From Cyathus striatus (lineage: Eukaryota; Basidiomycota; Agaricomycetes; Agaricales; Nidulariaceae), in NCBI GenBank assembly GCA_025738555.1, contig JAOVFP010000001.1, forward strand, positions 1,054,001 through 1,118,000: a stretch of DNA of 64,000 bases, written 5' to 3'. Below are positions 21,146 through 32,954 of this stretch, in pieces; positions within the stretch are counted from its first letter, which is position 1, and each line of letters starts with the position of its first letter. The notes under the pieces were generated by a model. It did no database searches. It was given only the letters and a program-made list of their open reading frames with translations, and was not told the DNA's origin. The translations under genes and the position numbers were made by a program.

Positions 21146-22160
21146 TTATACATGACCTTGTTTCTCGGTGGTAGGTTTAGGTGTGGGAGGAGGGGTGATG
21201 ACATAGGGGGCAGGGGGACTGATGATGATATCGGGAGGAGGAGTAATGACATAGGGGGAAGGAGGAAGGATTGTGTAGATTGCTACCAGGTCGGCTCTAT
21301 ACAGATGGAAAGGTCTACCATCTCGAGTTACATTGGGAATTTTCCTGTGACTAAGTTCAAAGTGAATTTCTGCAGTGGAATTGACAAGGCATCATTGATA
21401 ATGAACAGGATGAATTTTAATTTCGTTGATGTCATAGACTGCAGGACAATTGATACTATGTGTGGCAAATAATTTAGGCATGGCGTCACGAGCGGCTTTA
21501 GTGGTAAGAGGCCAAGTGTGTATATCAAAGAAATCTAAGGATAAGATTAGGATATGCTTTGTTATACAGCAAATAAATGTACCAACAGGATAATGTGGAT
21601 TGAAACTTTGTGGTTCAGCCTTCATGAGAGAAGTATTAAATAAGAGAAAGTAAATTGAAAGAAATGAGGTTTACATTGAACAGCTGATGACCTATTTTGA
21701 TTTGAGGTGCTGAACGGGGACCAACGAAGAGTCCACGATTCCGTGTTAGGCTGAAAATAGAGGTTTGATCGAGAAGGCATTCAATGTTATCAAGTACTTT
21801 GGTATATTCACTTTTAAATGGTTCAACTGTTGGGCAACCTCCAGATAATGTCAGACACAGATCTGCAAAGTTTGGTGTCGATTTTGTGGTGTCGGTAAAT
21901 CCGCCATCGGAGGAAAAAGAAAAGTCTCGTTCTGAAATATTGACCACAGCGATGAGACTTGCGATAGTTGGTTCAGAGAACCACATCTCATCATCGTTCT
22001 TGTTCAACTTTAGTGTTACTTTATTGACATCATTGATTTTCTCCCATGACATGATATCGCTGAAAAGATCATTTGCAAGGTAATTCCTGGTTGACGAAAG
22101 GCCTTCATGTACATATTTTAGGTGTTGATCGATGTCGAAATCAGAGGACATGATGTTCAT
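21146..22160 (-). pseudogene. Unrecognised gene, copy 1 of a tandem pair (one TGA stop)
   Basis: The start is placed at MNIMSSDFDIDQHLKYVHEG. The first exon runs to SAPQIKIGHQLFN (21675), followed by a GTAAAC...AAG intron, a mini-exon AEPQSFNPHYPV, an intron GTACAT...TTAG, and an exon DFFDIHTWPLTTKAARDAMP. Copy 2 next door shows the same layout, with shared blocks GLFVGPRSAP/GLFVGPSSAP, HTWPLTTKAAR/HSWPLSNKTAR and IYTILPP/IHTILPP. At 'HPVHYQ*CLVN' copy 1 has TGA where copy 2 has an Arg codon in HPTEYRRYLVN. The tail is Pro-rich (VITPPP repeated). About 270 residues when joined. No known domain; two homologous genes imply a real family. Apart from the stop it looks intact. Confidence 0.6.
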
Positions 22161-22727
22161 GATGGAAGATTTAGGAGAGGATGGTGTGGAATATGCCAAC
22201 GTCAGTCGGGACGAGCAATGAAAACATAAAGAGAGAGCTAGATGAGGCCAGATTTAGAAGGTGGAGGTTGACAAATGTCGATAAACATGTAAAGTGGTAT
22301 TGAGAGGGTTGGAGTTGAGAAACACCCTCAATGTCATGTGTTCGGAAAATCTAGGAATGTCAAATTGAATGTTTAAGGATAGTGATTGCGATAAAGGTTA
22401 CGCAAGATCTGTGGGTACAAAATTGTGTACAATGATCATATACATTTGTTGGTTGTTGTGACAGGATGATATAATAGTTGAGAGAGGGAGAGCTTGGGAT
22501 GACATATTGATTTGCATGTAGATTGATGAGCTTCTGATGGGTAATGTTTAGAAATGGGTGGAAAATAGCAAGTAATTACAGCCAATCAGCATGTACGTAT
22601 TCAACAATAAATGAGATTTTGCATAAATTGATAGATAGACACGATTCATATATTGAACAGTTGGGAATTTTCAATTAATAATGTTATAGTGATTTACAAA
22701 GGGAGAGAGATAATTTTATATTTAGAA

Positions 22728-23735
22728 TTAGATCTCAACACTAGTGCTTCGGTAACTTTTATTTTCTGTGTTGGCAATAGTTGTAGACATTGTAGGAGGG
22801 TCAATGACAGCAGGAGGAGGAAGGATGGTATGGATAGCTATGAGATTGGCCGAGCAGGGGCCATACAGTATACCATCGCCTGTTACATAGGGGGTTGGTG
22901 AATGAGTAAGTTCGAAATGAACGGCTACCGTGGCATTGACGAGATAGCGACGATATTCGGTGGGATGAACTTCAGATTCATTGACGTCATATATCGCAGG
23001 ATGATTGATACTGTGTGTAGTACAAAGGTTAGATATAGCATTGCGAGCAGTTTTATTGGAAAGAGGCCAGCTGTGCAGTTGAAAGTGATCTAATGAGAAT
23101 ATTAATATATGTAGTTCCATGAAAATAAAACATACCTAAAGGGTAACATGGGTTAAGACATTCAGGCATACTCTGTAGGAGAGAAGAGAAAGTTAGATGG
23201 GATGGGTAAATGAAAAAGTAACATACGTTGAATAGTTGATGGTTTATTTTAATTCGAGGTGCTGAAGAGGGACCAACGAAGAGTCCTCGTCTAGGTGTGT
23301 ACCTAGAAACTGGGGCTTGATCCAGAAGCCATTCCAAGTTTTCAATCGTCTTCAGATATTTGGTCTTAAATGGCTCGACCGTTGGACAGTCACCGGAAAA
23401 GGTAAGACATAGTTCAGCGAAGTTCGATGTGGATTCATCGGTATTAGTGAAATTGCCATCAGGGGAAAAAAAAAGTCCTCTTCGGAAATCTTAACGACAG
23501 CGATGAGACCGGCCACTGTTGATGCAGGGGGTTGAATGACGTTGGGGTTGGCACTGCTGGTGGGGACAATGTTAGAGTTATCAGTCATTTGAGTAACTTT
23601 ATAGAGATTGTCGATGTTGTGCCAGCTGATGATTTGGCTAAACAGATCATCTGCAAGGTAGGTGCTGGTTGTGAAAAGGTATTTGTGTACTTGATGAAGA
23701 TGTTTGTCGATATCAAAAGCTGAGTGTAAAGTCAT
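22728..23735 (-). pseudogene. Unrecognised gene, copy 2 of the tandem pair (homopolymer frameshift)
   Basis: It opens MTLHSAFDIDKHLHQVHKYL and parallels copy 1 throughout. The frame breaks after KISEEDFFF, in a run of nine T on the coding strand (23466-23474), and continues one base out as PDGNFTNTDESTSNFAELCL, matching copy 1 DGGFTDTTKSTPNFADLCL. It then reads DCPTVEPFK, EWLLDQAPVSR and GLFVGPSSAPRIKINHQLFN, followed by the mini-exon SMPECLNPCYPLG and a final exon ending in KSYRSTSVEI. The single-base shift in a homopolymer may be a consensus error, in which case the gene is intact. Function unknown. Confidence 0.6.
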
Positions 23736-23945
23736 TGGGGAAGGTCAGAGTGAAAATGGGGTGGGGTCATTGATGTTATAAGCACAGATGGCATACTGAA
23801 TGCGTCTGTAAGTATCACGTCATGGATAAAACTGATGAAAGGTAAGAAATGTATTCAATTGCAATGAATAGCAATCAAAAGGACAAAAGAGCAAGTAAAG
23901 AATAGGGGTGAATGATTTATTTATTTAAAAAAATTGAATATTTAT

Positions 23946-24447
23946 TTATATTCTGGGGTTAAGTATGAATATGGCGGTTTTTATCATTGCTGGCATGGGT
24001 AGAAGAATAGCGATAGAGTTTTTTATTTGCTGTGTTGCTTTTTCAAGGAGGTACAATGGTTTTGCTAGTAAGTGAGCAGTTAATATGTCTGTAAATGTTG
24101 TCATATCAACGTACCTGTTGTTTGCTACCATGAAGACTGTGTGACTTTCGAACGTCATCTCGTGTTGCAACAAATTCTGCAGAAGAGCGATGGACTGAAT
24201 CTGTCTGCAGGCCTTTCTCGGCCCCAAGATAGTAAGAGATGAACAGTGGCCAAACCTTCACAAATAAGGGCAATGGCGGTATTTTCAGTTTTATTGAGGT
24301 ACAGGCTGCCAATAAATCCACTGGGTTTATTGATGGTGTCAACTTCAAAGTCAAGATGGTGTTGCGTATATTTACGCATGGCAAATTCAAGCGATTAATT
24401 GCCATAAGGCTCACTTTTTCAGAAGGGTTGCATGTGGCTGAAGGCAC
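23946..24447 (-). pseudogene. Unrecognised gene remnant next to the tandem pair
   Basis: Two frames join end to end: HLDFEVDTINKPSGFIGSLY and ENTAIALICEGLATVHL in one, then ILGPRKACRQIQSIALLQNL and VANNRYVDMTTFTDILTAHL in the next. This suggests a one-base indel near 24235. Gene-like signals continue upstream: a minus-strand frame at 26396-26110 (FMVQNNVKFAATPVDI, TAG, AGTVFLLCAKSQMTTAKMGF) and a possible start at 25588 (MEHQVILGSQMLKLVFHAER). Whether these belong to one gene could not be settled. No family is recognised. Confidence 0.35.
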
Positions 24448-24489
24448 ACGAATACCTAAAATAAAAGATCAGTTATTGATCAGATGAAT

Positions 24490-26700
24490 GTCCAATGTTA
24501 AATACCTGTGAGAACTAATGTCAAAGTTTGAATATTCTTGGGAAGGAATATCATTATTGAGGGCCCTTAAGCTCTAGCGCTACTATTACATGTTGTTGAC
24601 ATACCTGAATCGGGAGCATGTGGGAAAGTATTTGACCAGACCTGGGATTCGATCGAAGTGCTTAAATCCATTCAAGAATTGAGTAGCAAAGAGGTCGACA
24701 AATGTGCTTGGAATAGTGAAACATGCCATTGACCACTGTGTGGAAAGTTCAGAACGACATCAGCGATAAAGGAACCCCTCACCCACAACGACTGATATCT
24801 TCGTCTCTCGAGTCTATGTCCCCTTTCATTTTAGTTTGAGCAAAAGCAAAGCTCTCAGTACCACCTACACACACAATGTTGGCTTTCAACACACTTGAGA
24901 CCGTCTACCATGGTTTGCTCTCCATTTCAATTCATCATGAGCCACATTGTAGGCATAAGCCGGAAGGATGTCGGAAAAAGGACCAGGAACGCTCTCTGTG
25001 AAGGAGCAGGCATCTCGAAGGGCATGGGTAATGGTGACGGTGTATACGTTGGAAATGACACTGGAATGGCATGTAGTGAGGATGCAGCTGCTCGTTTGTA
25101 GCCTTGGTGGCATGTTTGGGAGGGATTGTAGTGCGTAAAGCATAAAGGAAGAATCCATAGAATCATTTCTTGAATGATAATGGTTATATGTGCTGCAGAC
25201 TGCAGAGATACGTAAGCGTGAGCAGGGAGGGGCGAAAGGAGAGAAGCATAACACACCAGTTATGTTCACAAAGCCATAAGAGCCCATTTCACGCCATGCG
25301 GCTCATCAAATTCGACTGTTGGGTATTTGACTATGTAAGTGCGTTGTCCTGTGAGACAATGAAAAATTAGTGTATGATGAGGTGACAAGTGGAAGTAAGG
25401 CCAGCATCCAACATCGAGGAATGGACAATGAAGAGTGGAGAGAAGAGATGGCACTTACTATATAATACCCAACATTTGCTGCTTCTCTCCTCTCTACTCT
25501 TGTAAGTCTCGACCGACTGCTGCTGCCAGCGTTCAGCATGGAATACGAGCTTTAACATCTGAGAGCCTAAAATGACTTGGTGCTCCATATCGTTGAAGTG
25601 TCGTACTTTCTAAGATTGTTTAACGAGTGCGGTATATGAGTGACTGGTGTAGTAGAAGTGGGATGGATGAAAGGAAACCATTAACATGCTATGTTGGATA
25701 AAATCATACAGCTTCTGGACATTGCCCGCCAAGCCAAAGTGTACAGGCTCATGTCGTTTCCGAGAATGTAGGATGGCGACCAGGACTCTGTGAGATGTTA
25801 TGATGTGGGGAATGATGCATGTCTTTGGGTTGATGCTGCTATACTAGCCGTTACATATAGGTGAGTGTAGGGGCAGAGGGTGAAGGGATGGGAGATGAAA
25901 TGTCAGTGTACACATCACTGGCCGTGCTTGTATCGGGGTTGACATTGCTACACATGGTGCTATGCGCATCACTTGCTAGTTAAGTGCTTGACGCCATGTT
26001 TGTCGCTTAGAATGAGAGGGGGGGCAGTCAGGGGAGAGGGAGACGAGATATGTCGTAGCTGAACTGGGCAAGAATTTCACCCATGCAACTTTAACATTCA
26101 GCTTCCTGACCCTCAGTGCCAGAAGCAATGATGAGTTCGAAGCCCATTTTAGCAGTGGTCATTTGAGACTTAGCGCATAACAGGAAAACAGTCCCAGCCT
26201 AGATGTCCACAGGGGTTGCTGCAAACTTCACATTATTCTGCACCATAAAACATTGGCATTGAATAAGTGTGAGGGTCTTGAAATCATAGAAGATCTCTGG
26301 ATAGATTGATAGGGTGTTGGTGGAAAGTGGTGTAAATAGAGTCGAGTAAGTGACATCTAAAATAGTGTTAAGTATAGTATCACAGCAAGATAACACATAA
26401 AGACGTACCGCATGTCAACACCGTTTTTGGCAGCAGCAGTTTCTGTGGGCCAGTGATAGAACGAACTCCTAGCAAATCAACACAATATCATTGTGTCTGG
26501 TGATCATTACGTATTCAATGACATAAGGGAGATGAATAACAATATGAATCAGACTGAAGAAAACATACTGGTATAGTATTAATTCTGTGGTCACTTAATA
26601 CGTTAACTACCAGCCCTTTCATGTTTGGTTTCTTTGGTCCTTGATTGCTCTTGAGTCAGAGGAGGTTACTTAGTGGAATGTCTTACTAAGTTTGCTTTAT
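24490..26700. other. Poorly resolved stretch with scattered minus-strand exons
   Basis: Apart from the fragments at about 25490-25588 and 26110-26396 mentioned under the preceding gene, nothing could be supported. Many overlapping small frames on both strands at 24886-25539 are mutually exclusive and show no motif. Confidence 0.35.
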
Positions 26701-26764
26701 TTTTTCGATGTCGGAAATGTGTGCTTGTGTAAATACTGTGTTGTTGCAATCCAAAGTGATAAAG

Positions 26765-28897
26765 TTAGTGTTGGGAACATTTTGATGGTCTGTCACTGTT
26801 TAGTGGTGTTTTTTCAGGTACAGGTCTTGAGCATTTGTTGTTATGATGAGAATTGGAAGATGTTTCTTGGTTAGATAAAAATGAAGGATCGTGTTGTAAT
26901 TCAAGCAGTAATTCTGAATAAACAGAGTTATCCAAGGAATGAGAATTGATGAGATGTGTTAGTGTGGATTTTTCTAATGAGTGTAAGCGTCTGTATTCGT
27001 TACATAGTTCTTCAGAGGGTCTACAAGTGATCTTATCAATTCTGAAAGGACAGAGAATAGCAAGACCTTCGAGAGATTTGACTCTTGATACCATAACATA
27101 TGGAGACTCTGAACCTTTACAACCTTCTAAGTCAATAATGGCCTTCTCCATTGTTTGACCCTGAGCTTTATGTGTCATCATTGCAAAAGCAGGAATCAAT
27201 GGTAGTTGGGTCCGTTTTATAACACATTTTTTCTGGGAATGTGGATGAGTAAAATTCATTTCAATAGTATCTGCAAGAACTACAGCTTGATTGGTTTGTA
27301 AATGAGGTAAAGGAGGGGCAGTCATATGTGCACATTCCACAATACATGAAACTGCCTCCCGTTCACCTAAAGAATTGACAGTATATCATATAGAAAGGAG
27401 AGATCCAATTGATCCATTTAAAATTCCACCACAAACATCATAGTTTTGTGTAATCATTACAGGCATTCCTTGTACCAGAGGTATGTGACCAAGTCTGTAA
27501 TTAGTACATGCAGAATTAAGTGTAAAGAGATAATTTCTTAGATCTTGATCCATTATAACTCCATCCTTTCGTGAATCAATTGCATGATACCAATGAAGTT
27601 CTGTGTTGTGAGTACTGGCATAGTTTTCAGCAGCTTTGTTGTTTAGCAAATCCTTTGTTAGATTGTCATTGACAATTATTGGTGTATTTTCCCAATCTAG
27701 CCAATTTAGTGGGTTGGCTTGGATAGTTCGAGATTTAAGAAGGTTGTAATCAGTGTATGTGCAATTACCTTGTCTTAAACATTCCAGTAAGTCTACAAAA
27801 CAGGAATTCTCTGTACCACTCTGGCACATAACTTGTTTTAGAATAATAACTGTATCAAATGACAGCCAAAGCAATTTCCCACTAATATTTTTTTGACCTT
27901 GGTTGGTAGCAGAATGATATTTTGTAGTGTCTATATTACTATATAGTTTAAGCTGTCCCACAGGTGGTAATTGAGCAAAATCTCCTGCAAATATGACATT
28001 GATGCCTCCAAAAGGAGCTGTGTTTCCTTTTGCTTGTATTAATGTTTTACTAATGTCATGCATCATAGAACATCCTATCATGGAAATCTCATCTATAATT
28101 AAATAGTCAACACCTTCCCAAAGGGCTACCAAGTTTTCAATTGTTTTGGAATTATTTGCAGATTTGTTATTATGATTTAAACAGAGTGCAGCATGTAGAG
28201 TCATTCCCAAAATATTTTGAGCAGCTGCACCTGTGTATGAAGCTAATCGAAAACGTCTTTCTTGTTTGCGTTGGATAAAAAATTCTCGTAAACAATTAAA
28301 AACTCTTGATTTTCCTGTTCCTCCTTCACCTCCTAGATACATTTTCAACTGCTCAGGTTTGTTCTGTAGGCTATGTTTAGCAATAGTAGTGAAGGCAATA
28401 TTTTGTTCAGTATTCAAAGTAAAACATGTTGATAAATTCTGAATTACAATATTTCCATCTGGTGTGATTCTATCAGTGAATCTAGATGATGATTGAACAT
28501 GTTGTTCTGAAATGTTTGAGATTGAGGTAATAAGATCAGAAGAAATTTGTGAACTATTACTGCTTATTGAAACTGGAACAGACAGATTAATTTGGTGAGT
28601 AAGTTCAGAAAATTCATATGTTGAGCTGAATTTTTGTTTCCAACTTTGATGACAGGTGTCATAGGTCTTGCTCCATAAATCTTCCAAAGATGTATCAGTT
28701 GCAATAGTGTCAAAAGGTGTATTGTCACTATTAACAGAGGATGTTTGTGGTTGAAATTGATTAGAAATGGAGTTGAACATACCAGCAGCCACTGCATGAT
28801 TTACACAATCATTAGCATTTTGGTCTTGAATTGAGTATTTCTGAGAATTACAATTTGTTATGGATTCTAAGTGTGCCAGAATATCTTGTAAACAGCT
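26765..28897 (-). pseudogene. PIF1-like helicase C-terminal part, Helitron type
   Basis: The frame is open from about 28897 (SCLQDILAHLES, upstream of the first usual start) to 27389. It meets a single TGA at 27386-27388 and continues in the same frame to 26765. Helicase motifs are in order: Walker A GGEGGTGKS (about 28320), YTGAAAQNILG, Walker B DYLIIDEISMIG (about 28090), FAGDFAQLPPVGQ (about 27975), and after the stop AFAMMTHKAQGQTMEKA and YVMVSRVKSLEGLAIL. These are the SF1B motifs of PIF1. In fungi such frames with a Gly-Thr-Gly-Lys P-loop and 'THKAQGQT' are the helicase half of Helitron Rep/helicase proteins. The Rep (HUH) half is not visible; 28.9-30.0 kb shows no gene, so the copy is 5'-truncated. 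The stop most likely replaces Arg (CGA to TGA). No Helitron terminus was identified. Confidence 0.85.
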
Positions 28898-28899
28898 TT

Positions 28900-30070
28900 C
28901 TCACAACGGGCAGACCTGACTTATCCTTCTACCAAATATTTGTAAAATATACATATGATATGACATGTATTAATCTCTACAATATTGCTTTAATATTTAA
29001 CATATCCTATAGAATAATTGTCCAACTAATATCACATATATATTATAAACATTCTGCGGGTGAGAGCATTTAAGAAAGTACTTAATTATTTAGAATATTT
29101 AGAAAATATAAAACAGTTACTCAACGGCATAATATCTTGAAAAGTCCAACTTTAAATGTTTCCAAATTTTTCGTTAATTTATTTTCATTTTTAAGTAGTA
29201 TTTTGGAAATGTTTCACCGCAAAATATTTTACATGTTCTTCGGAGAAGTTTCTACAAAATATTCTAATAATGTTTGCTTATCTAAGATGCTGATGGGAAC
29301 GATCAGATCATCCGGGATGATCCAACTTTGATCCAACCACCATCGCAACCAACAGCGCATCATCGTGTAGCGACACGTTTGTGTGGGAATGTGGAATCAT
29401 TTTGTAAGCCGCGACTCGTGATATTATCAGAAGAGCGACGAGATTGTGATTAAAGTTAGCAATGCAAGTACAAAATGCTAAATTACTCGGAAAAATGTAA
29501 ATAATGTACAAGTAACTTTGAAGTAAATGTAAATATACAAGAGCAGTGTGCGGCTGAATTCGTTAATGGGTTCGTTCGGTGCTGAGAAACTCGATAGGCG
29601 CTCCATATATCCAATAATAATATTATAATCACTTGAAATCAGTCAGACTGCTACTCAAATCTTTCTATGTTCTAATTTCTTTCCTCCAGTTCTAGTGAAG
29701 TATGATATGAATTGAAATGAGGGGAAAGTAACCTGAATTCACTGAGTGTACGTATGCCAGTTTAAGTAGGTAACGAATGCAGTATGTATGAATGTCCCAG
29801 CTCCTTCCATTCTATATTTTTGTACGTCAAGCAAAAATTTTGAATAAAAATCAGTGGCTGAATCGTGAAAGCTAAGTCATTTAAAATGTTCTAAGAATCG
29901 GGACGAATCTTATAGGATGATCTCCATGCGTAGGCTGCAAGACTGTAGTAATTGTCTGGCATTGAAGGGAATGCGACTGATTATTTATTTAGCTGCTGTG
30001 ATACGCAGGTTAGCAACTATCAGATGATTACTATCAGAAGATCCGAGTAGTCCCAACATGGAGGCCGTGA
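28900..30070. other. AT-rich gene-free stretch
   Basis: No coding signal or terminal repeat was recognised. A palindrome-like GATCATCCGGGATGATC lies at about 29305-29321. Confidence 0.5.
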
Positions 30071-30071
30071 A

Positions 30072-30490
30072 TCAGATAGGAGTAATAGTGTTGTCGCCAT
30101 CTAGGGTAAGTTGTATATTTTGCGTTCCAATGGGCATAGCTGTGACAACTGGTATAAGTGTGGAACCGCGTTTGATATATTGAGGCAAGTGCCAATGGAC
30201 AAATATATGAGACAACCCATGAGTGATCTGTACGGTAGCTTTTCTAGTTGTGAGCATGTGTTGAAATCGAATGATAATTTATCTGGGCGGCGGAGCTTGA
30301 GACCAGGTTCCATGAGCGTGCTGACCGAACTCGTGTCGATTTGTCCAAATTGTGATACTATCTTATCTATTAGATTGGTCTGAGAGAGAAATACCTTATG
30401 GTTCAGACCATCCCATGTCACCCCTATACCGACGATGTGCTTAATGCCGCCAAGATCAGAGATAACCCACTGCGTATCACTCCCACGCAC
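30072..30490 (-). pseudogene. Ty1/copia reverse transcriptase fragment
   Basis: The reading frame contains WVISDLGGIKHIVGIGV, FLSQTNLIDKIVSQFGQ, EPGLKLRRPD and LPYRSLMGCLIYLSIGT. This is the conserved series at the C-terminal end of copia RVT_2 (LSQ..YI..IL..F, YRSLVGCLMYL, T.P.I). The next motif expected, RPDI..AV..LSQ, is degraded (CLNISNAVPHLYQLSQL). Neither the YVDD region, integrase nor gag is present. It is a truncated relic. Confidence 0.85.
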
Positions 30491-30722
30491 CCGCGCCTAT
30501 TGTTTCTCACGCACATCCTACCGCGGCGATATAACGCCCTACCATCCATCCCGTAGAGTAGTCAATCTGCTCTATCCAATTATTATCGTTATTCATCTTT
30601 GTTTGGAATGCAATGCCGTTGATAAACAACTTCGTCAGTGCCAAAATCTTCTACCATTGGCGACGGTATTTTTTACTTGACCATTTTCGTTATATGCTAA
30701 CTAATATCTTCTATTCTTGTAG

Positions 30723-31083
30723 ATGCCCAAGAGGATCCCACCTATTCGACATCCCAAGTACGAAGAAATGTTAGCAACCTACGAAGTATGTGTTTAATTT
30801 TGCTCCTTTTTGAGCTAACATGTACGTAGTGTGGAAACCGTGTCATGATACTAATCGATCAAAGATACCACAGAGGTCGTAGACTTGGACCAATATGGAG
30901 GTCAGGAACGGTGGACCAAATTATCGAACATAAAAAGAATAAATATAAAGTAAGTGATTCATTTCTATTACTAGTACTCGATACTTACACATTGAATCCT
31001 GTCAGTACCTCGAATTTGTCGTCCAGACTGGAAAGCGTACATATCGCTCAGTTGGCTGGGATCATATTCGTTACCCTGTGTAG
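30723..31083 (+). CDS. Small three-exon basic protein (family shared with 52253-52832)
   Basis: Exons 30723-30785, 30830-30949 and 31006-31083 are bounded by GTATGT...GTAG and GTAAGT...TCAG introns. They give about 86 residues: MPKRIPPIRHPKYEEMLATY, then GNRVMILIDQRYHRGRR, IWRSGTVDQIIEHKK, and the ending YRSVGWDHIRYPV. The splicing is clean and no stop intervenes. An acceptor-like CTTGTAG immediately precedes the ATG, so an upstream exon is possible. The ending (RTGK/QTGKR...W..IRYP) recurs in the gene at 52253-52832, so this is a family. The mix of Arg/Lys and aromatic residues hints at nucleic acid or chromatin binding; that is a guess. It lies between copia debris and the convergent Tnp2 transposase gene and could be accessory to a transposon. 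Confidence 0.65.
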
Positions 31084-31762
31084 TAAGTACTTTCGTTTTA
31101 TACTCTCCCAGTCCTCAACTTCCTATAAGACTTGAAATCATTTTCTTTTGACTTTATACGTCTTTTTGTTGCATGTACTATTATTGTATTATACATTTTC
31201 GGTACTTCTTGACTGTATCATTAGTACCGTATTTAGTTCTTGTACGCATCGGAAATATTCCTTATCATACCCTCACGAAATATTATGTTGTCGTCTTGGT
31301 AGCGTTGGTCTGTAATTCACTTTCAAGGCATGAGTATTGATATTATAAGATTCTCAGTCTATAATACATACGTAAGCTTGAATTTGGCGTGAATAGTAAT
31401 ACCTATCACTCTCACAATCAAAACTCAATTATAATGAATGTGAGCATGAATACATCCATGTTCATGTTCATGCCCAAACCAAACAAACTACTGACTAGAA
31501 TAATAGCTGAGCTCCCGGCAATCTCTAGGGTTCAGAGGACATAAAATCCTTAATGCACGATATCACTTACAGATTAATAAATTCACCGTAGTTAAAGCCT
31601 GCGCCGTGACCCGGTGTACCGTACTTAGGTGTCACCGTAAACTCAGAACCGGTTCATTTTTCACTATTTTAAAGATAAATCTATTCGATGACTTTTTGCA
31701 GCCTCGAAAATCTCTGTTTTTATTCCCATACTCATCAGACCGTAAATCCAACCTCATTCAAC

Positions 31763-32265
31763 CGTACTTCTGTTGAGCTTTATGGACCATCAACTCAGTA
31801 GCATGGTCTCGTAGTGTACGAAGATCCCATGGCTGACCAGCCTCCACGTCGCATTTTGACCAATCCAAAGTGTGACTTCCTGAGTGGGGTTCAGGGGTTG
31901 CTGCTGTTTGCCCACATCCTTGTAACATGTGTGCCTTCCATTTGAACGTTGTCGAAGGGTATTCATATTAATATAAATTGTTTATATATGAGCTACGACA
32001 CAAAATGAAGAAAAAATTCAAGTAATAGTTAACTTACATCGTATGCTTTGGCAGCATCTCTCCAGAATTTGTAAGTTCCATCCCTTTTAGCAGCAATTGC
32101 AGCTAGGATGATTTTCTCATAATCTTCATCGTGAAACACATGACTTTGGCTTCGCGAACTGCCGTTAGCCATAATATCCCAGAGGCTTGAGAGCCAGCCC
32201 AAGCGCTTAGTGTCGTATGCAAGTATCGACTTTAAACGTGGACACGTGATGTTTGACACTATCAA
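31763..32265 (-). CDS. Unrecognised two-exon gene, possible small DNA-binding protein
   Basis: The first exon includes FHDEDYEKIILAAIAAKRDG and YKFWRDAAKAYD, ending at a GTAAGT donor (about 32040). A second open piece at about 31946-31763 reads FKWKAHMLQGCGQTAATPEP and WDLRTLRDHATELMVHKAQQ before a stop. 'AAIAAKRDGTYKFWRDAAKAYDV' resembles the Psq/CENP-B-type helix-turn-helix at the N-terminus of pogo transposases, but is too short for a firm call. It sits just beyond the 3' end of the Tnp2 gene in the same orientation. Exon joining is tentative. Confidence 0.4.
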
Positions 32266-32269
32266 AAAA

Positions 32270-32950
32270 TGATCATTTCATTAAAATTCCGCTCAGCCGT
32301 AACACGGCCAGCGTGACGACTTCCAAAAACATAAACACAGTAAATGGGCTCATACTGACAAAAAAAAGTGGTATTCGTGTTTATTGAAGTAAGGAATAGT
32401 TGTAAGTGAAGTTTTGAGAGAAATAAAGGTCGGGAAGGTGATCAAAAATGCCGAACACTAACCCCTGATGAACACTAAGTGCTGATTGACGATAGAAATG
32501 TAATATATAAGAATTAGGACTGAAAACGACAGCATAGTCTTTCTAAATTTTGTATTGTATGGATGTGTCTAAAAAACCATACCAAAATAGGCTTTTATTC
32601 GCCTATATTTATTCACAAACAATCTCAATTACATTGAGAGTGAACATGAGCGTGATAAGTTAAACTTATATATTTATGCTCAACACGCATAGGTCCTTTC
32701 GCATTGAGAGCAAGTTGAAAGTGAACCTGAATAAGCATTAGTACTATATTAATGCTCGCGTAAATAGCCACATGTCGCACTCAACCAAGTTTCATGCTCG
32801 CAGTCAAATTATAACGAACACAAACTGTGGATTTCTATGTTCTGTCCAGCTTTCCATACTAAGTAAGCAAATCAGACATTAAATTAAGTAAGAAATCAGT
32901 TAAAAAGTCTGCATTTACAACAATCCCAACATTTATCTCGCTAACAACTA
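32270..32950. repeat. Subterminal-type repeats downstream of the Tnp2 gene
   Basis: Short related words such as CATTGAGAGTGAACATGAGC and CATTGAGAGCAAGTTGAAAG recur in direct and inverted orientation at about 32580-32820, with relatives at 31400-31480. CACTA elements usually carry such subterminal motifs, so this may be the 3' end region of the Tnp2 element. No terminal CACTA pair with matching target duplication was found. Confidence 0.4.
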
Positions 32951-32954
32951 TGAT

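Noticed and set aside
26600..28900. Complete Helitron with Rep domain and hairpin end
   Set aside because: Only the helicase half is visible; no HUH motif upstream and no CTRR-ended hairpin could be placed at the 3' side.
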